From positions 1 to 64,000 of the forward strand of contig DATFRP010000173.1 of NCBI GenBank assembly GCA_035263125.1: a DNA stretch of 64,000 bases, given 5' to 3'. Both the position numbers and the translations under genes were made by a program. Source of the DNA: Gp6-AA40 sp035263125. Its GTDB lineage: Bacteria; Acidobacteriota; Vicinamibacteria; Vicinamibacterales; UBA2999. Positions 1 through 7,387 of the stretch are shown here, piece by piece. Position 1 is the first letter of the stretch. Each line of letters starts with the position of its first letter. The notes beneath the pieces are model-generated. The model made no database searches, was not told the origin of the DNA, and saw nothing but the letters and a program-made list of their open reading frames with translations.

Positions 1-16
1 GGTGTTGGGTGATCAT
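1..16 (-). CDS. 5' end of a gene running off the window (partial)
   Basis: On the minus strand an ATG at 16-14 is preceded by a clean GGAGGG Shine-Dalgarno (complement of 21-26) at ideal spacing, and the frame (Met-Ile-Thr-Gln-His) stays open to the window edge. Only five codons are visible, so the product cannot be named. It lies downstream of ubiE in the same direction and could be a later gene of the same transcript, but about 320 bp separate them. Confidence 0.5.
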
Positions 17-335
17 CGAGCCCTCCAGAATCAGATCGTGATAGAGCGCCGACGGAGCACGCGTATCAGCGTTGGACGGGGAGCCTCGGGGAACCGCCTT
101 TTGGACGACGAGCGAGATCGATTAGTTCGACGACCGGCGTATCTCGAATGCCTCGAGGCCGACTCTAGGTGCAAGCACGTTTCGAGCCCCACGATCTCCG
201 GCGAGACTTCTGCGTACGCGTTGCCGAGCCGCGACCGGCAGGACGCTTCGCGGCGGGCAGGAATTGGAGACACCCAAACGGATTGGACGGCTGAGAGCTC
301 GAACTCAGAGAAATTCCGTTGTTCTCCCGCGGCAA
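17..335. other. Intergenic stretch with no recognised gene
   Basis: About 320 bp lie between the ubiE stop and the partial gene at the left edge. Frames cross it on both strands, but they are arginine/serine-rich without recognisable domains and without a good ribosome site. I see no tRNA, no clear terminator hairpin and no long repeat. It probably holds the promoter of the partial gene. Confidence 0.4.
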
Positions 336-1046
336 TCAGCGTTTGACAGCGGCGTGAATCGTCATGAACCCGCCGAGTACGGGGAGCGCACGCACCTGAT
401 CGAACCCCAGACGTTCCATCCGTTCTGCGACGCCTCGCGCGCCGGGATATTTGCGGATCGACTCGGGGATGTATCGGTAGGTGTCGGGATCGCCATGCAG
501 CGCGAGCCCGAGCAGCGATCCCACGATCGTGAGGTAGGTCAGATACGCCGCGCGGACCAGCGCATTCGAGGGACGATTGAAGTCGAGCGAGAGGAAACGT
601 CCTCCCGGCGCGAGCACCCGGTGGATTTCGCGCAGCGCCTGGTCGAGGTCGGGGACGTTGCGCAAACCGTACCCCACTGTCACGACTGTGAAGCGTCCGT
701 TCGCGAGCGGGAGCGCCACCATGTCGCCGGTGACGAGTGCCGCACGCGCAGCGCCGCGGCGCTCCTGCGCGAGCTGCAGCATCCGGAACGTCACATCGAC
801 GCCGACTGCGACCCGTGCCGGCGGCGTCGACGCGAACAGAATGTCGCCGGTGCCGCATGCGAGATCGAGAACGCGATCGCTCTCGCGGAGATCGGCCAGA
901 CCGATGAGCCGCTGCTTCCAGCGCCGGTCCTGGCCGTACGAGAGAAAACCGGTGATGAAGTCGTAGCGATCGGCAATCGTCGCGAACAGCCGCCGCACGT
1001 AGCGGCGCTTACCGTCCGGCGTCGAGATCGCCGTACGCAGCGTCAT
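336..1046 (-). CDS. ubiE: UbiE/MenG quinone-ring C-methyltransferase
   Basis: This is a SAM-dependent methyltransferase that methylates the demethylmenaquinone (or ubiquinone precursor) ring at the last steps of respiratory quinone synthesis, in the cytosol at the membrane. The 236 residues match the usual UbiE length. The N-terminal stretch FATIADRYDF, SAM-binding motif I (VLDLACGTGD, about residue 59), the post-motif GYGLRNVPD and the C-terminal FMTIHAAVKR tail are all UbiE hallmarks. The ATG at 1046 lies inside a short palindromic repeat (1043-1068), with GAGG seven bases upstream. It follows usp by 34 bp in the same direction and may be co-transcribed with mntH-usp. An acidobacterium would be expected to use menaquinone (inference). 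Confidence 0.93.
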   Translation of the reverse strand: MTLRTAISTPDGKRRYVRRLFATIADRYDFITGFLSYGQDRRWKQRLIGLADLRESDRVLDLACGTGDILFASTPPARVAVGVDVTFRMLQLAQERRGAARAALVTGDMVALPLANGRFTVVTVGYGLRNVPDLDQALREIHRVLAPGGRFLSLDFNRPSNALVRAAYLTYLTIVGSLLGLALHGDPDTYRYIPESIRKYPGARGVAERMERLGFDQVRALPVLGGFMTIHAAVKR

Positions 1047-1068
1047 CCTTCGACCTCGCTCAGGATGA
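1043..1068. repeat. Short palindromic repeat over the ubiE start
   Basis: TCATCCT (1043-1049) and AGGATGA (1062-1068) form 7-bp arms. The core CCTTCGACCTCGCTCAG (1047-1063) recurs with one mismatch in the opposite orientation at 52951-52967. The left arm contains the ubiE start codon complement, so a hairpin in the mRNA would pair the start. Confidence 0.55.
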
Positions 1069-1080
1069 CCCTGAAGGAGA

Positions 1081-1503
1081 TCATTGCGCGCGCAGGAGCA
1101 GAATCGGGATCTTCACGACGTGACGGACCTTGTTCACGGTCGTGCCACGCAGGAGATCGTTGAAGAACCGGTGGCCGTGGGTCGACATCGCAATGAGGTC
1201 GACCTTGCGCTCTTCGGCGAGACGAATCAGCTCGTTCGCCGGATCGCCCATGGCCAGTTCGGTGGAGACGTCCAGCGATTCAGACGACAGTTGCAACGCG
1301 AGCCGATCGAGGTAGGCGCGATCGGCCTTCATCTCCTCGGACTCGCGCAGTTTCAGCTGATCGAAGTTGCGCGCCGCCCAGCCGTCGGCCACATGGACCA
1401 GCAACAGCCGCGCGCCCGTCAATCGTGCCAGCTCGCGCACGTGCGTGAGGATGGTTTGGTCGGCCGCCGAGTTTTCGACGGCGACCAGAATCGACCGGTA
1501 CAT
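1081..1503 (-). CDS. Universal stress protein (UspA family)
   Basis: A single-domain 140-residue Usp protein. It starts YRSILVAVENS, continues with the GARLLLVHV second strand, and ends with the nucleotide-loop region MSTHGHRF...LLRGTTVNKV and the closing IPILLL strand. The Usp fold binds ATP or nucleotides and modulates stress survival. The loop keeps the first glycine but not the full G-x2-G-x9-G-S/T signature, so ATP binding is uncertain. The ATG at 1503 sits two bases after the mntH stop, so it is probably translationally coupled to the transporter. An upstream GTG in the same frame would overlap mntH and is less likely. Confidence 0.9.
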   Translation of the reverse strand: MYRSILVAVENSAADQTILTHVRELARLTGARLLLVHVADGWAARNFDQLKLRESEEMKADRAYLDRLALQLSSESLDVSTELAMGDPANELIRLAEERKVDLIAMSTHGHRFFNDLLRGTTVNKVRHVVKIPILLLRAQ

Positions 1504-1505
1504 GA

Positions 1506-2861
1506 TTACCCGGTAAAGACTCGATACAGAAGATAGGCGTTCAAGACGGCAATGATAACCGCGACCGCCCACGCAAGCACTTGCATCCATCGGGGAGCCA
1601 CGAGCTCACCCATCTTGTGGCGATCGCTGGTGAAGCGCACCAGTGGAAACACCGCAAACGACAGCTGAAGGCTGAGGACGACCTGACTCAATACGAGCAG
1701 CGCGCCGGTTCCGCGCTCACCGTAGAGGATCACGACGATGATCGCCGGAACGATTGCGATGAGGCGGGTGATGAGCCGTCGCAGCCAGGGGCGCAGCCGG
1801 ATGTTGACGAAGCCTTCCATCACGATCTGCCCGGCCAGGGTGCCGGTCAGGGTGGCGTTCTGACCTGAACAGAGCAGTGCCACCGCGAACAGTACCCCGG
1901 CTGCCGTGGTGCCGAGCAGCGGCGAAAGGAGCTTGTAGGCGTCGCCAATGTCGGCGACGAACTCGTACTGTGTGCCGTGAAAGACGGCCGCAGCCACGAT
2001 GAGAATCGCCGCGTTGATGAAGAGCGCCGACATCAGCGCCACAGACGAATCGATGGTCGCAAAGCGAATCGCTTCGGCCTTGCTCTTGAGCGTGTCGACG
2101 TACCGCCGCGTCTGCACGATCGACGAATGCAGATACAGGTTGTGCGGCATCACAGTCGCACCGAGGATGCTGATGGCGATGTACAACATCGCGGGATCGG
2201 TGAGGATCACGCTGCGCGGGATGAAGCCAGCGGCGATCTCGCCCATGTCCGGCTTCGCCCACCAGATCTGGATCGCGAAAGAGCCCGCAATCGCGACGAT
2301 CAGCGCCACCACGAGCGCTTCGACGTAGCGGAAGCCCCGGTGCTGAAGGAACAGCACGATGAGAACGTCGAGCGCGGTCAGCGTGACGCCCCACACGAGC
2401 GGCAGACCGAAGAGCAGGTTCAGCGCAATCGCCGCCCCGATCACCTCAGCGAGATCGCACGCCGCAATCGCAATCTCGCACAGCACCCACAAGGCGATCG
2501 TCGTCGGGCGCGAGTAGCTGTCGCGGCACGCCTGCGCGAGATCGCGGCCGCTGCCGATTCCCAGCCTGACCGCCAGCGCCTGTAGCAGGATGGCCATCAG
2601 GTTCGAGATCAGGATGACGCTGAGCAGCGTGTAGCCGTAGCGCGCACCACCGGCGAGATCGGTCGCCCAGTTGCCGGGATCCATGTACCCGACGGCGACG
2701 AGATAGCCCGGCCCGGCAAAGGCGAACAGCTTTCGCCAGAAACCCGCATGTTCTGGTACAGCAATCGAGGCGTAAACCTCTCGCAGGCTCGGTGCGGACG
2801 GTTCACTTCGCCACCCCTGGCGGGGCGCCTGACCTACGCTGAGGTCTGGTTCCGAAGTCAT
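1506..2861 (-). CDS. mntH: NRAMP-family divalent metal transporter (MntH-like)
   Basis: Proton-coupled Mn2+/Fe2+ importer of the inner membrane. The 451 residues form about eleven hydrophobic segments. The two metal-binding signatures are present: GYMDPGNWATD in the first helix (about residue 60) and VMPHNLYLHSS in the sixth (about residue 240). It is divergent from a DtxR/MntR-like regulator across an 81-bp AT-rich gap, the usual arrangement of a manganese-responsive pair. usp follows directly. No clear Shine-Dalgarno precedes the ATG. Metal preference (Mn versus Fe) cannot be decided from sequence. Confidence 0.93.
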   Translation of the reverse strand: MTSEPDLSVGQAPRQGWRSEPSAPSLREVYASIAVPEHAGFWRKLFAFAGPGYLVAVGYMDPGNWATDLAGGARYGYTLLSVILISNLMAILLQALAVRLGIGSGRDLAQACRDSYSRPTTIALWVLCEIAIAACDLAEVIGAAIALNLLFGLPLVWGVTLTALDVLIVLFLQHRGFRYVEALVVALIVAIAGSFAIQIWWAKPDMGEIAAGFIPRSVILTDPAMLYIAISILGATVMPHNLYLHSSIVQTRRYVDTLKSKAEAIRFATIDSSVALMSALFINAAILIVAAAVFHGTQYEFVADIGDAYKLLSPLLGTTAAGVLFAVALLCSGQNATLTGTLAGQIVMEGFVNIRLRPWLRRLITRLIAIVPAIIVVILYGERGTGALLVLSQVVLSLQLSFAVFPLVRFTSDRHKMGELVAPRWMQVLAWAVAVIIAVLNAYLLYRVFTG

Positions 2862-2942
2862 TGGCCGATCAAGTAATTTTGATTCATCAAAAATTATGTA
2901 CTTAAGATACCATAATCTGAATTCGGTAAATCAAACTTACAG
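2862..2942. promoter_or_regulatory. AT-rich divergent promoter region with candidate MntR/DtxR operator
   Basis: This 81-bp gap between mntH and the regulator gene is strongly AT-rich against a GC-rich background. A perfect dyad, TTTTGAT-TC-ATCAAAA, lies at 2877-2892. TTGATT at 2879-2884 with TAAGAT at 2903-2908 (18-bp spacing) could be the -35/-10 for the rightward gene, which would put the dyad over the -35 box. Assigning it to the adjacent metal regulator is inference from position. Confidence 0.55.
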
Positions 2943-4724
2943 ATGCTGGCATCCAGTACCGTCGAAAACTATCTGAAGGCGATTTACGCCAACGCCGCCA
3001 GGCTCGACGCGGGCCAGCGACTCGTGCCGATGGGCCAGCTCGCCGCGGCAGTCGGCGTCGCCCCGGGCTCGGCGACGACAATGGTCAAGACGCTCGCCGA
3101 ATCCGGGCTCGTCGAGTACGAGCCTTACGCGGGCGTGGCGTTGACGGCCGCCGGTCAGAAGCTTGCGGCGCTCGTCCTGCGCCGGCATCGCCTCATCGAG
3201 CTCTTCCTCGTGCGCGTCATGGGTTACGCGTGGGATGAAGTGCACGACGAAGCCGAACAGCTCGAACATGCCGTGTCGGATCGGTTGATCGATCGCATCG
3301 ACGAGATGCTCGGCCGGCCGGAAACCGATCCGCACGGCGATCCGATTCCCAACGCCGAAGGGCTCGTGAAGCCCCAGGAGAGCGAGACGCTGCTTACCTG
3401 CCCGCTCGAACAGACGGTCACGGTGACGCGGGTCATCGATCAGGACCGCGACTTCCTGCGCTTCATCGAGCTGCACAATCTGAAACCGGGGGAGGCGATC
3501 GAAGTCGAAGCGCGCGACGCGGCGGCCGACAGCGTGCGCGTGCGCGGCAAGAACGATCAGCGCATCACGATCGGCACGCGTGCCGCGTCGAAACTCCTGG
3601 TGCAGGTGGCACACGGCATCCTGCTGCTTCTGCTCGCGCTGCCGGCCTGGGCGCAGACAGCGGAGCCTCGGGCACGGCAGACGCCGCGGACCAACCTCTC
3701 GGGGTACATGGACTTTCATTACAACAACCCCGAATTCAGCGACGCCACACTCGACTTCCATCGCTTCGTCCTCCTGTTCACTCACAGCTTTTCCGATCGC
3801 ATCCGCTTCGTCGGCGAGCTCGAGCTCGAGCACGCCGTCGTCGAAGGACTCGAGGAAAAGGGCGAGCTCGAGCTGGAGCAGGCCTACGTCGACTTCCTCA
3901 TGACGCGCGGCTTCAACGTGCGGGCGGGGATGATGCTGATGCCGATCGGCATCATCAACGAACGGCACGAGCCGCCGGTCTACTACGGCGTCGAACGTCC
4001 GTTCATCGACACGGTCATCATCCCCACGACGTGGTTCGAGGTCGGCGCCGGCATCCACGGCGAAGTCGGTCGCGGCTGGCGCTATCGCGCGTTTGTGGCC
4101 GCCCCGCTCGATGCGTCGCAATTCACCGCCGAAGAAGGCATTCGCGAGGGCCGTCAGAAAGGAGCCGAGGCCAACGTCGCGAGCGCGGCGGTCACCGGCC
4201 GTCTCGAGTATGTCGGCATTCGCGGCCTGACGCTCGGCGCAAGCGGCTGGTCAGGAGAGTCGGGGTTTCAGTTCCGTCCGCGATTCGATGTTCCGGTCTC
4301 GCTGGCCGAGGCTGATGCGCGCTTCTCGCGCCGCGGCCTCGAACTGCGCGGGCAGTTCGCGCAGATCTGGATCGACAACGCGGGCCTGCTGAACGACACG
4401 CTGGCGCTGACGAGCGGCGTCAACCCGAACGTCGCCTCCTCGCTTCGCGGCTTCTCGCTCGAAGGCGGGCATCGCGTGATTCAAAATGCCCCGTTCGGCG
4501 AGATCGGCGCATTCGTCCGCTACGAGAACTTCGACACGCAGTTCCGCATGCCGTCAGGCTTCGTTCCGCTCCAGCAATTCGATCGCGACGCATGGGTGGT
4601 CGGCGCCAACTACTGGCCCGACCCCGATGTCGCGATCAAAGTCGACTACTCGATCGTGCGCAGCCGGAGCTCGGTCGTCAACGTGCCGAATTCGTTCAAC
4701 GTCGGGTTGGGATGGTGGTTCTGA
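2943..4724 (+). CDS. MntR/DtxR-like metalloregulator fused in frame to a signal peptide and outer-membrane porin
   Basis: One open frame of 593 codons. Residues 1-140 are a DtxR/MntR winged-helix and dimerisation domain (LVPMGQLAAAVGVAPGSATTMVKTL helix-turn-helix; metal-site elements RRHRLIE and EAEQLEH). Residues 150-219 are a FeoA/SH3-like domain ending where such regulators normally stop. The frame then enters a signal peptide (hydrophobic run, cleavage at PAWAQT) and a roughly 360-residue beta-barrel porin ending in GLGWWF. GTG at 3600 (residue 220) or 3606 could start a separate porin, but no stop separates the halves. At the N-terminus the MntR metal ligands Asp8/Glu11 appear as Asn/Lys (VENYLKAIY), so metal binding may differ. 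The next gene overlaps the stop (TGATG). Confidence 0.85.
   Translation: MLASSTVENYLKAIYANAARLDAGQRLVPMGQLAAAVGVAPGSATTMVKTLAESGLVEYEPYAGVALTAAGQKLAALVLRRHRLIELFLVRVMGYAWDEVHDEAEQLEHAVSDRLIDRIDEMLGRPETDPHGDPIPNAEGLVKPQESETLLTCPLEQTVTVTRVIDQDRDFLRFIELHNLKPGEAIEVEARDAAADSVRVRGKNDQRITIGTRAASKLLVQVAHGILLLLLALPAWAQTAEPRARQTPRTNLSGYMDFHYNNPEFSDATLDFHRFVLLFTHSFSDRIRFVGELELEHAVVEGLEEKGELELEQAYVDFLMTRGFNVRAGMMLMPIGIINERHEPPVYYGVERPFIDTVIIPTTWFEVGAGIHGEVGRGWRYRAFVAAPLDASQFTAEEGIREGRQKGAEANVASAAVTGRLEYVGIRGLTLGASGWSGESGFQFRPRFDVPVSLAEADARFSRRGLELRGQFAQIWIDNAGLLNDTLALTSGVNPNVASSLRGFSLEGGHRVIQNAPFGEIGAFVRYENFDTQFRMPSGFVPLQQFDRDAWVVGANYWPDPDVAIKVDYSIVRSRSSVVNVPNSFNVGLGWWF
3600..3602 (+). other. Candidate internal GTG start of the porin half
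   Basis: GTG immediately precedes the signal-peptide sequence (Gln-Val-Ala-His-Gly, then a leucine run and PAWAQ). Initiation here, or at GTG 3606, would give an exported porin of normal architecture. I see no strong Shine-Dalgarno upstream, so coupling to ribosomes translating the regulator would be needed. Confidence 0.45.
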
Positions 4725-5098
4725 TGCGAGTCATGCTTGCCATTGTCGGATGCGTCATCGCGGGCATCGTGGTCGTGACCGCGCGCACGTCGCGCGACAT
4801 CGCTGCGCAAGGCGAACAGCGTGCACAGGTCGTCGAAATCACTGCGGAGCGATTCAGCTTCACACCGTCGGAGATTCGCGTGAAGGCGGGCACCCGTCTC
4901 GAGATTCGTCTACGCAGCGAAGACACGGCTCACGGCTTCCGCATCATCGGAACCGACATCGATCTCGAGCTGGCCAAGCGCGGCCGCGGCGTCAAGACAG
5001 TGACGTTCGAGCCGGCTGCCGGCCGCTACACCTTCGAGTGCTCGCAGTTGTGCGGCGCAGGTCACGAATTCATGCGCGGCGTCATCATCGCGGAGTGA
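4724..5098 (+). CDS. Exported CuA-type cupredoxin (COX2-like copper domain)
   Basis: A 124-residue protein with an N-terminal membrane anchor or signal (MLAIVGCVIAGIVVVTA), then one cupredoxin domain. The motif CSQLCGAGHEFM is the Cys-x3-Cys-x3-His-x2-Met of the dinuclear CuA site of cytochrome oxidase subunit II, and the earlier DTAHGFRI supplies the first histidine. It therefore probably carries electrons in the periplasm. It lacks the two-helix hairpin of true subunit II and no oxidase subunit I is nearby, so the partner is likely the di-haem protein encoded four bases downstream. ATG 4724 overlaps the porin stop (TGATG), which fixes the start. Confidence 0.85.
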   Translation: MRVMLAIVGCVIAGIVVVTARTSRDIAAQGEQRAQVVEITAERFSFTPSEIRVKAGTRLEIRLRSEDTAHGFRIIGTDIDLELAKRGRGVKTVTFEPAAGRYTFECSQLCGAGHEFMRGVIIAE

Positions 5099-5102
5099 GG
5101 TT

Positions 5103-6284
5103 GTGAAATCTTCTCTGGTGTTGCTCGGCGGCGGACTGGTTGTGCTCGCGGGGACCTTGCTCGTGGCGCAGACGCGCACCTCGGCGCCGGGCGATCCGTT
5201 GCCGGGTGTGACGCCGATCGAGTTCGAAGAATTCCGGCTCGGGCTCGAGGATTTCCTGGAAGTCGAGAACGCGGCCGAAGGGCTCGGCCCCGCATTCAAC
5301 GGAACCAGTTGCGCCGTCTGCCACAGCGTGCCGGGTGTTGGTGGCGCCAGCGCGATTTCGGAGATTCGTGCCGGGCGGCGCGGCCCCAGGGGCGAGTTCA
5401 TCTCGCTCGATGAGAGCGGCGAGACGCTTTTCCATCTTTTCTCGGTGCCCAGCCACGCCTGTCAACCGGTGATTCCGCCCGACGCGACGATCATCGCGAG
5501 GCGCATGCCGATTCCGCTGTTCGGCGCCGGTCTGGTCGAAGCCATTCCCGACGAGACGCTGCTCGCCCTCGAAGATCCCGTCGACCGCAACCGTGACGGA
5601 ATCAGCGGGCGCGCCGCGATCATCGTCGACCGCGCCACCGGAGAGCGGCGCGTGGGCCGATTCGGTTGGAAGGCGCAGCATGCCACCCTTCTGTCCTTCA
5701 GTGCCGACGCGTATCGCAATGAGATGGGGATCACGAACGATCTCTTCCGCGAAGAGGTCGCGTACGGCATCTCGAAGGACCGCATGCGGCTGTGCGATCC
5801 GATTCCCGAGCCCGAGGACGTGCGCGATCCGCGCACTGGACGGCGCGGAATCGACAACTTCGCGAGCTTCATGAAGTTCCTCGCGCCGCTCGGTCGCGGT
5901 GCGGTCGACGACACCACGCGGATCGGCGAGCAGGTCTTCGGGTCGATCGGGTGCGCCGCCTGTCACACACCGTCACTGACGACGGGCCCGAGCTCGAACC
6001 CGCTGTTTCATCGACAGCAGGTGCCGCTCTTCTCTGATTTGCTTCTCCACGACATCGGCACCGGCGACGGCATCGAGCAGGCATCTGGCGCACCGGACGA
6101 GATCCGCACGCCCGCGTTGTGGGGACTGCGATTCCGGCGGCCACTGCTCCATGACGGGGCGGCGGCCACCATCGAAGACGCCGTCCGACGTCATGGCGGC
6201 GAAGCGGATCTCGCGCGACGGGGGTTCGAGCAAATCAACGAGAGCGAACGCGCCGCGCTCGTGGCGTTCCTCAGGTCACTTTAA
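5103..6284 (+). CDS. Exported di-haem c-type cytochrome, DUF1111 family (putative thiol/peroxidase-like oxidoreductase)
   Basis: A 393-residue protein with an N-terminal signal (LVLLGGGLVVLAGTLLVAQ) and two c-type haem sites: CAVCH (about residue 70) and CAACH (about residue 286). Length, spacing and motifs such as IPLFGAGLVEAIPD, DGISGR, GRFGWKA and LWGLR...LLHDG match the DUF1111 di-haem oxidoreductase family, distantly related to MauG and di-haem peroxidases. The substrate is not established. It starts with GTG four bases after the cupredoxin gene, so regulator-porin, CuA protein and di-haem protein form one operon. A periplasmic redox reaction controlled by metal status is a reasonable inference. 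Confidence 0.88.
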   Translation: MKSSLVLLGGGLVVLAGTLLVAQTRTSAPGDPLPGVTPIEFEEFRLGLEDFLEVENAAEGLGPAFNGTSCAVCHSVPGVGGASAISEIRAGRRGPRGEFISLDESGETLFHLFSVPSHACQPVIPPDATIIARRMPIPLFGAGLVEAIPDETLLALEDPVDRNRDGISGRAAIIVDRATGERRVGRFGWKAQHATLLSFSADAYRNEMGITNDLFREEVAYGISKDRMRLCDPIPEPEDVRDPRTGRRGIDNFASFMKFLAPLGRGAVDDTTRIGEQVFGSIGCAACHTPSLTTGPSSNPLFHRQQVPLFSDLLLHDIGTGDGIEQASGAPDEIRTPALWGLRFRRPLLHDGAAATIEDAVRRHGGEADLARRGFEQINESERAALVAFLRSL

Positions 6285-6285
6285 C

Positions 6286-6305
6286 GGTCCGCCTGAAGGC
6301 GGACC
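6286..6305. repeat. REP-like palindrome, copy 1, between convergent genes
   Basis: Perfect 9-bp arms GGTCCGCCT / AGGCGGACC with a GA loop, starting one base after the cytochrome stop and followed by CCTACGTACC. Related copies lie at 33752-33771 and 54413-54432. The flanking CTACG supplies the stop codon of gph. It may work as a bidirectional terminator; no T-tract follows. Confidence 0.7.
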
Positions 6306-7007
6306 CTACGTACCGGTGCCGTCTCGGACCCTCGTACCGGTACCGTCTGCGGTGAAGCGATCGATCGCAGCGGCCAGACCGGCGGCATCTTCGACCACCG
6401 ATTCACCCGCACCGAGTGGCTCGCGCGGCAGGTTCCCGAACCCGAACGAGACGAGACAACATCCGACGCCTGCCCGTCGCGCAGTTTCGAGATCGATGGC
6501 GGAGTCTCCAATGAAAAGCGTCCGCTCGGGGGTCGCGTCGGCCGCGCGCATCATGGCGACGAGCGCAGAAGGATCTGGCTTGCGGGGATAGGGACTGTCG
6601 CCGCCGACGACCTCGTCGAACAGATCGCGCACACCCAGGCCATCGAGAATGCGCTCGCTGGCCCTGGTCGGCTTGTTCGTCAATAGTGTGACGCGCGCGT
6701 GGCGACGCGCACGGCGGACGACATCGGCTACTCCGTCATACAGACGCGTGTGATTCAGCAGACCGGTGTCGTAGATCTCCAGAAAACGCGCGAGCGCGCC
6801 CGATTGATCCCCGAGCCCTGCCGCATCGAGCGCGCGCCGGACGAGCAGGGCGGCGCCGTCGCCCACCATCCTGCCGATGGCGGCCTCGCTCAACGGCGCG
6901 CCGCCGTACTCGACGATCAGAGCGTTGGCCGAGTCAGCCAGATCACGACGTGAATCGATCAGCGTGCCATCGAGATCGAAAGCGATCAGGCGGTGTATGT
7001 GGCCCAC
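6306..7007 (-). CDS. gph: HAD-family phosphatase (phosphoglycolate phosphatase-like)
   Basis: A 233-residue HAD hydrolase. Motif I is FDLDGTLIDSRRD with both catalytic aspartates, motif II TLLTNKPT, motif III lysine in SPYPRKPDPS, motif IV FIGDSAIDLETARRAG. The four-helix C1 cap between motifs I and II matches phosphoglycolate phosphatase and related enzymes. Substrate specificity is not certain. It starts with GTG, overlapping the end of queD by 22 bp, so the two are probably one transcript. The last dozen residues (GTGTRVRDGTGT) are encoded by a duplicated GTACCGGT-type repeat beside the palindrome at 6286 and look like a recent extension. Confidence 0.85.
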   Translation of the reverse strand: MGHIHRLIAFDLDGTLIDSRRDLADSANALIVEYGGAPLSEAAIGRMVGDGAALLVRRALDAAGLGDQSGALARFLEIYDTGLLNHTRLYDGVADVVRRARRHARVTLLTNKPTRASERILDGLGVRDLFDEVVGGDSPYPRKPDPSALVAMMRAADATPERTLFIGDSAIDLETARRAGVGCCLVSFGFGNLPREPLGAGESVVEDAAGLAAAIDRFTADGTGTRVRDGTGT

Positions 7008-7387
7008 GACGAGGGCGTCTCCCAGACGGTCACCCGCGACACGGGAAGACCCTGCTCGCGAGAAACGTCGAAGATCAGGCGCGCGATGCGCTCAACGGTG
7101 GGGTTGCTGTCCACGATGTAGATCGGCTCGCCGAGGCCTTGAAGCAGCTTCACCAGCGGATCGTCGTGCCGCAGGATCATCTTGTGATCGAGCTCGCGAT
7201 CGACCCAGCTCTTGACGACGCGCTTGATGTCGCTGAAGTCGGCCACCATGTTCCGCTGGTCCAGGGTGTCCGTGCGAATTTCGATTTCCGCGACGGCATT
7301 GTGACCGTGAGGGTGCTTGCAGATGCCGTCGTAGTCGAGCAGCCGATGGCCGTAGCAGAAATCGATGCGCTTCGTGACGGAGTACAT
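6986..7387 (-). CDS. queD: 6-carboxy-5,6,7,8-tetrahydropterin synthase (QueD)
   Basis: A 133-residue PTPS-family enzyme that converts 7,8-dihydroneopterin triphosphate to 6-carboxytetrahydropterin in preQ0/queuosine synthesis. Zinc-site histidines are visible in FCYGHRL and in CKHPHGHN, where the cysteine of the CxxxHGH motif is catalytic in QueD. VADFSDIKRVV and the late NPTVERIA and VTVWETP blocks are also typical. The start is taken as ATG 7387; a longer form beginning at 7426 is possible but would lie inside queC. The ATG overlaps the queC ATG on the opposite strand (CATG). Confidence 0.9.
   Translation of the reverse strand: MYSVTKRIDFCYGHRLLDYDGICKHPHGHNAVAEIEIRTDTLDQRNMVADFSDIKRVVKSWVDRELDHKMILRHDDPLVKLLQGLGEPIYIVDSNPTVERIARLIFDVSREQGLPVSRVTVWETPSSWATYTA

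Noticed and set aside
2937..4121. A 394-codon minus-strand frame opposite the regulator/porin gene
   Set aside because: No recognisable motifs, composition typical of antisense in GC-rich DNA, and no ribosome site; the plus-strand domains are unmistakable.
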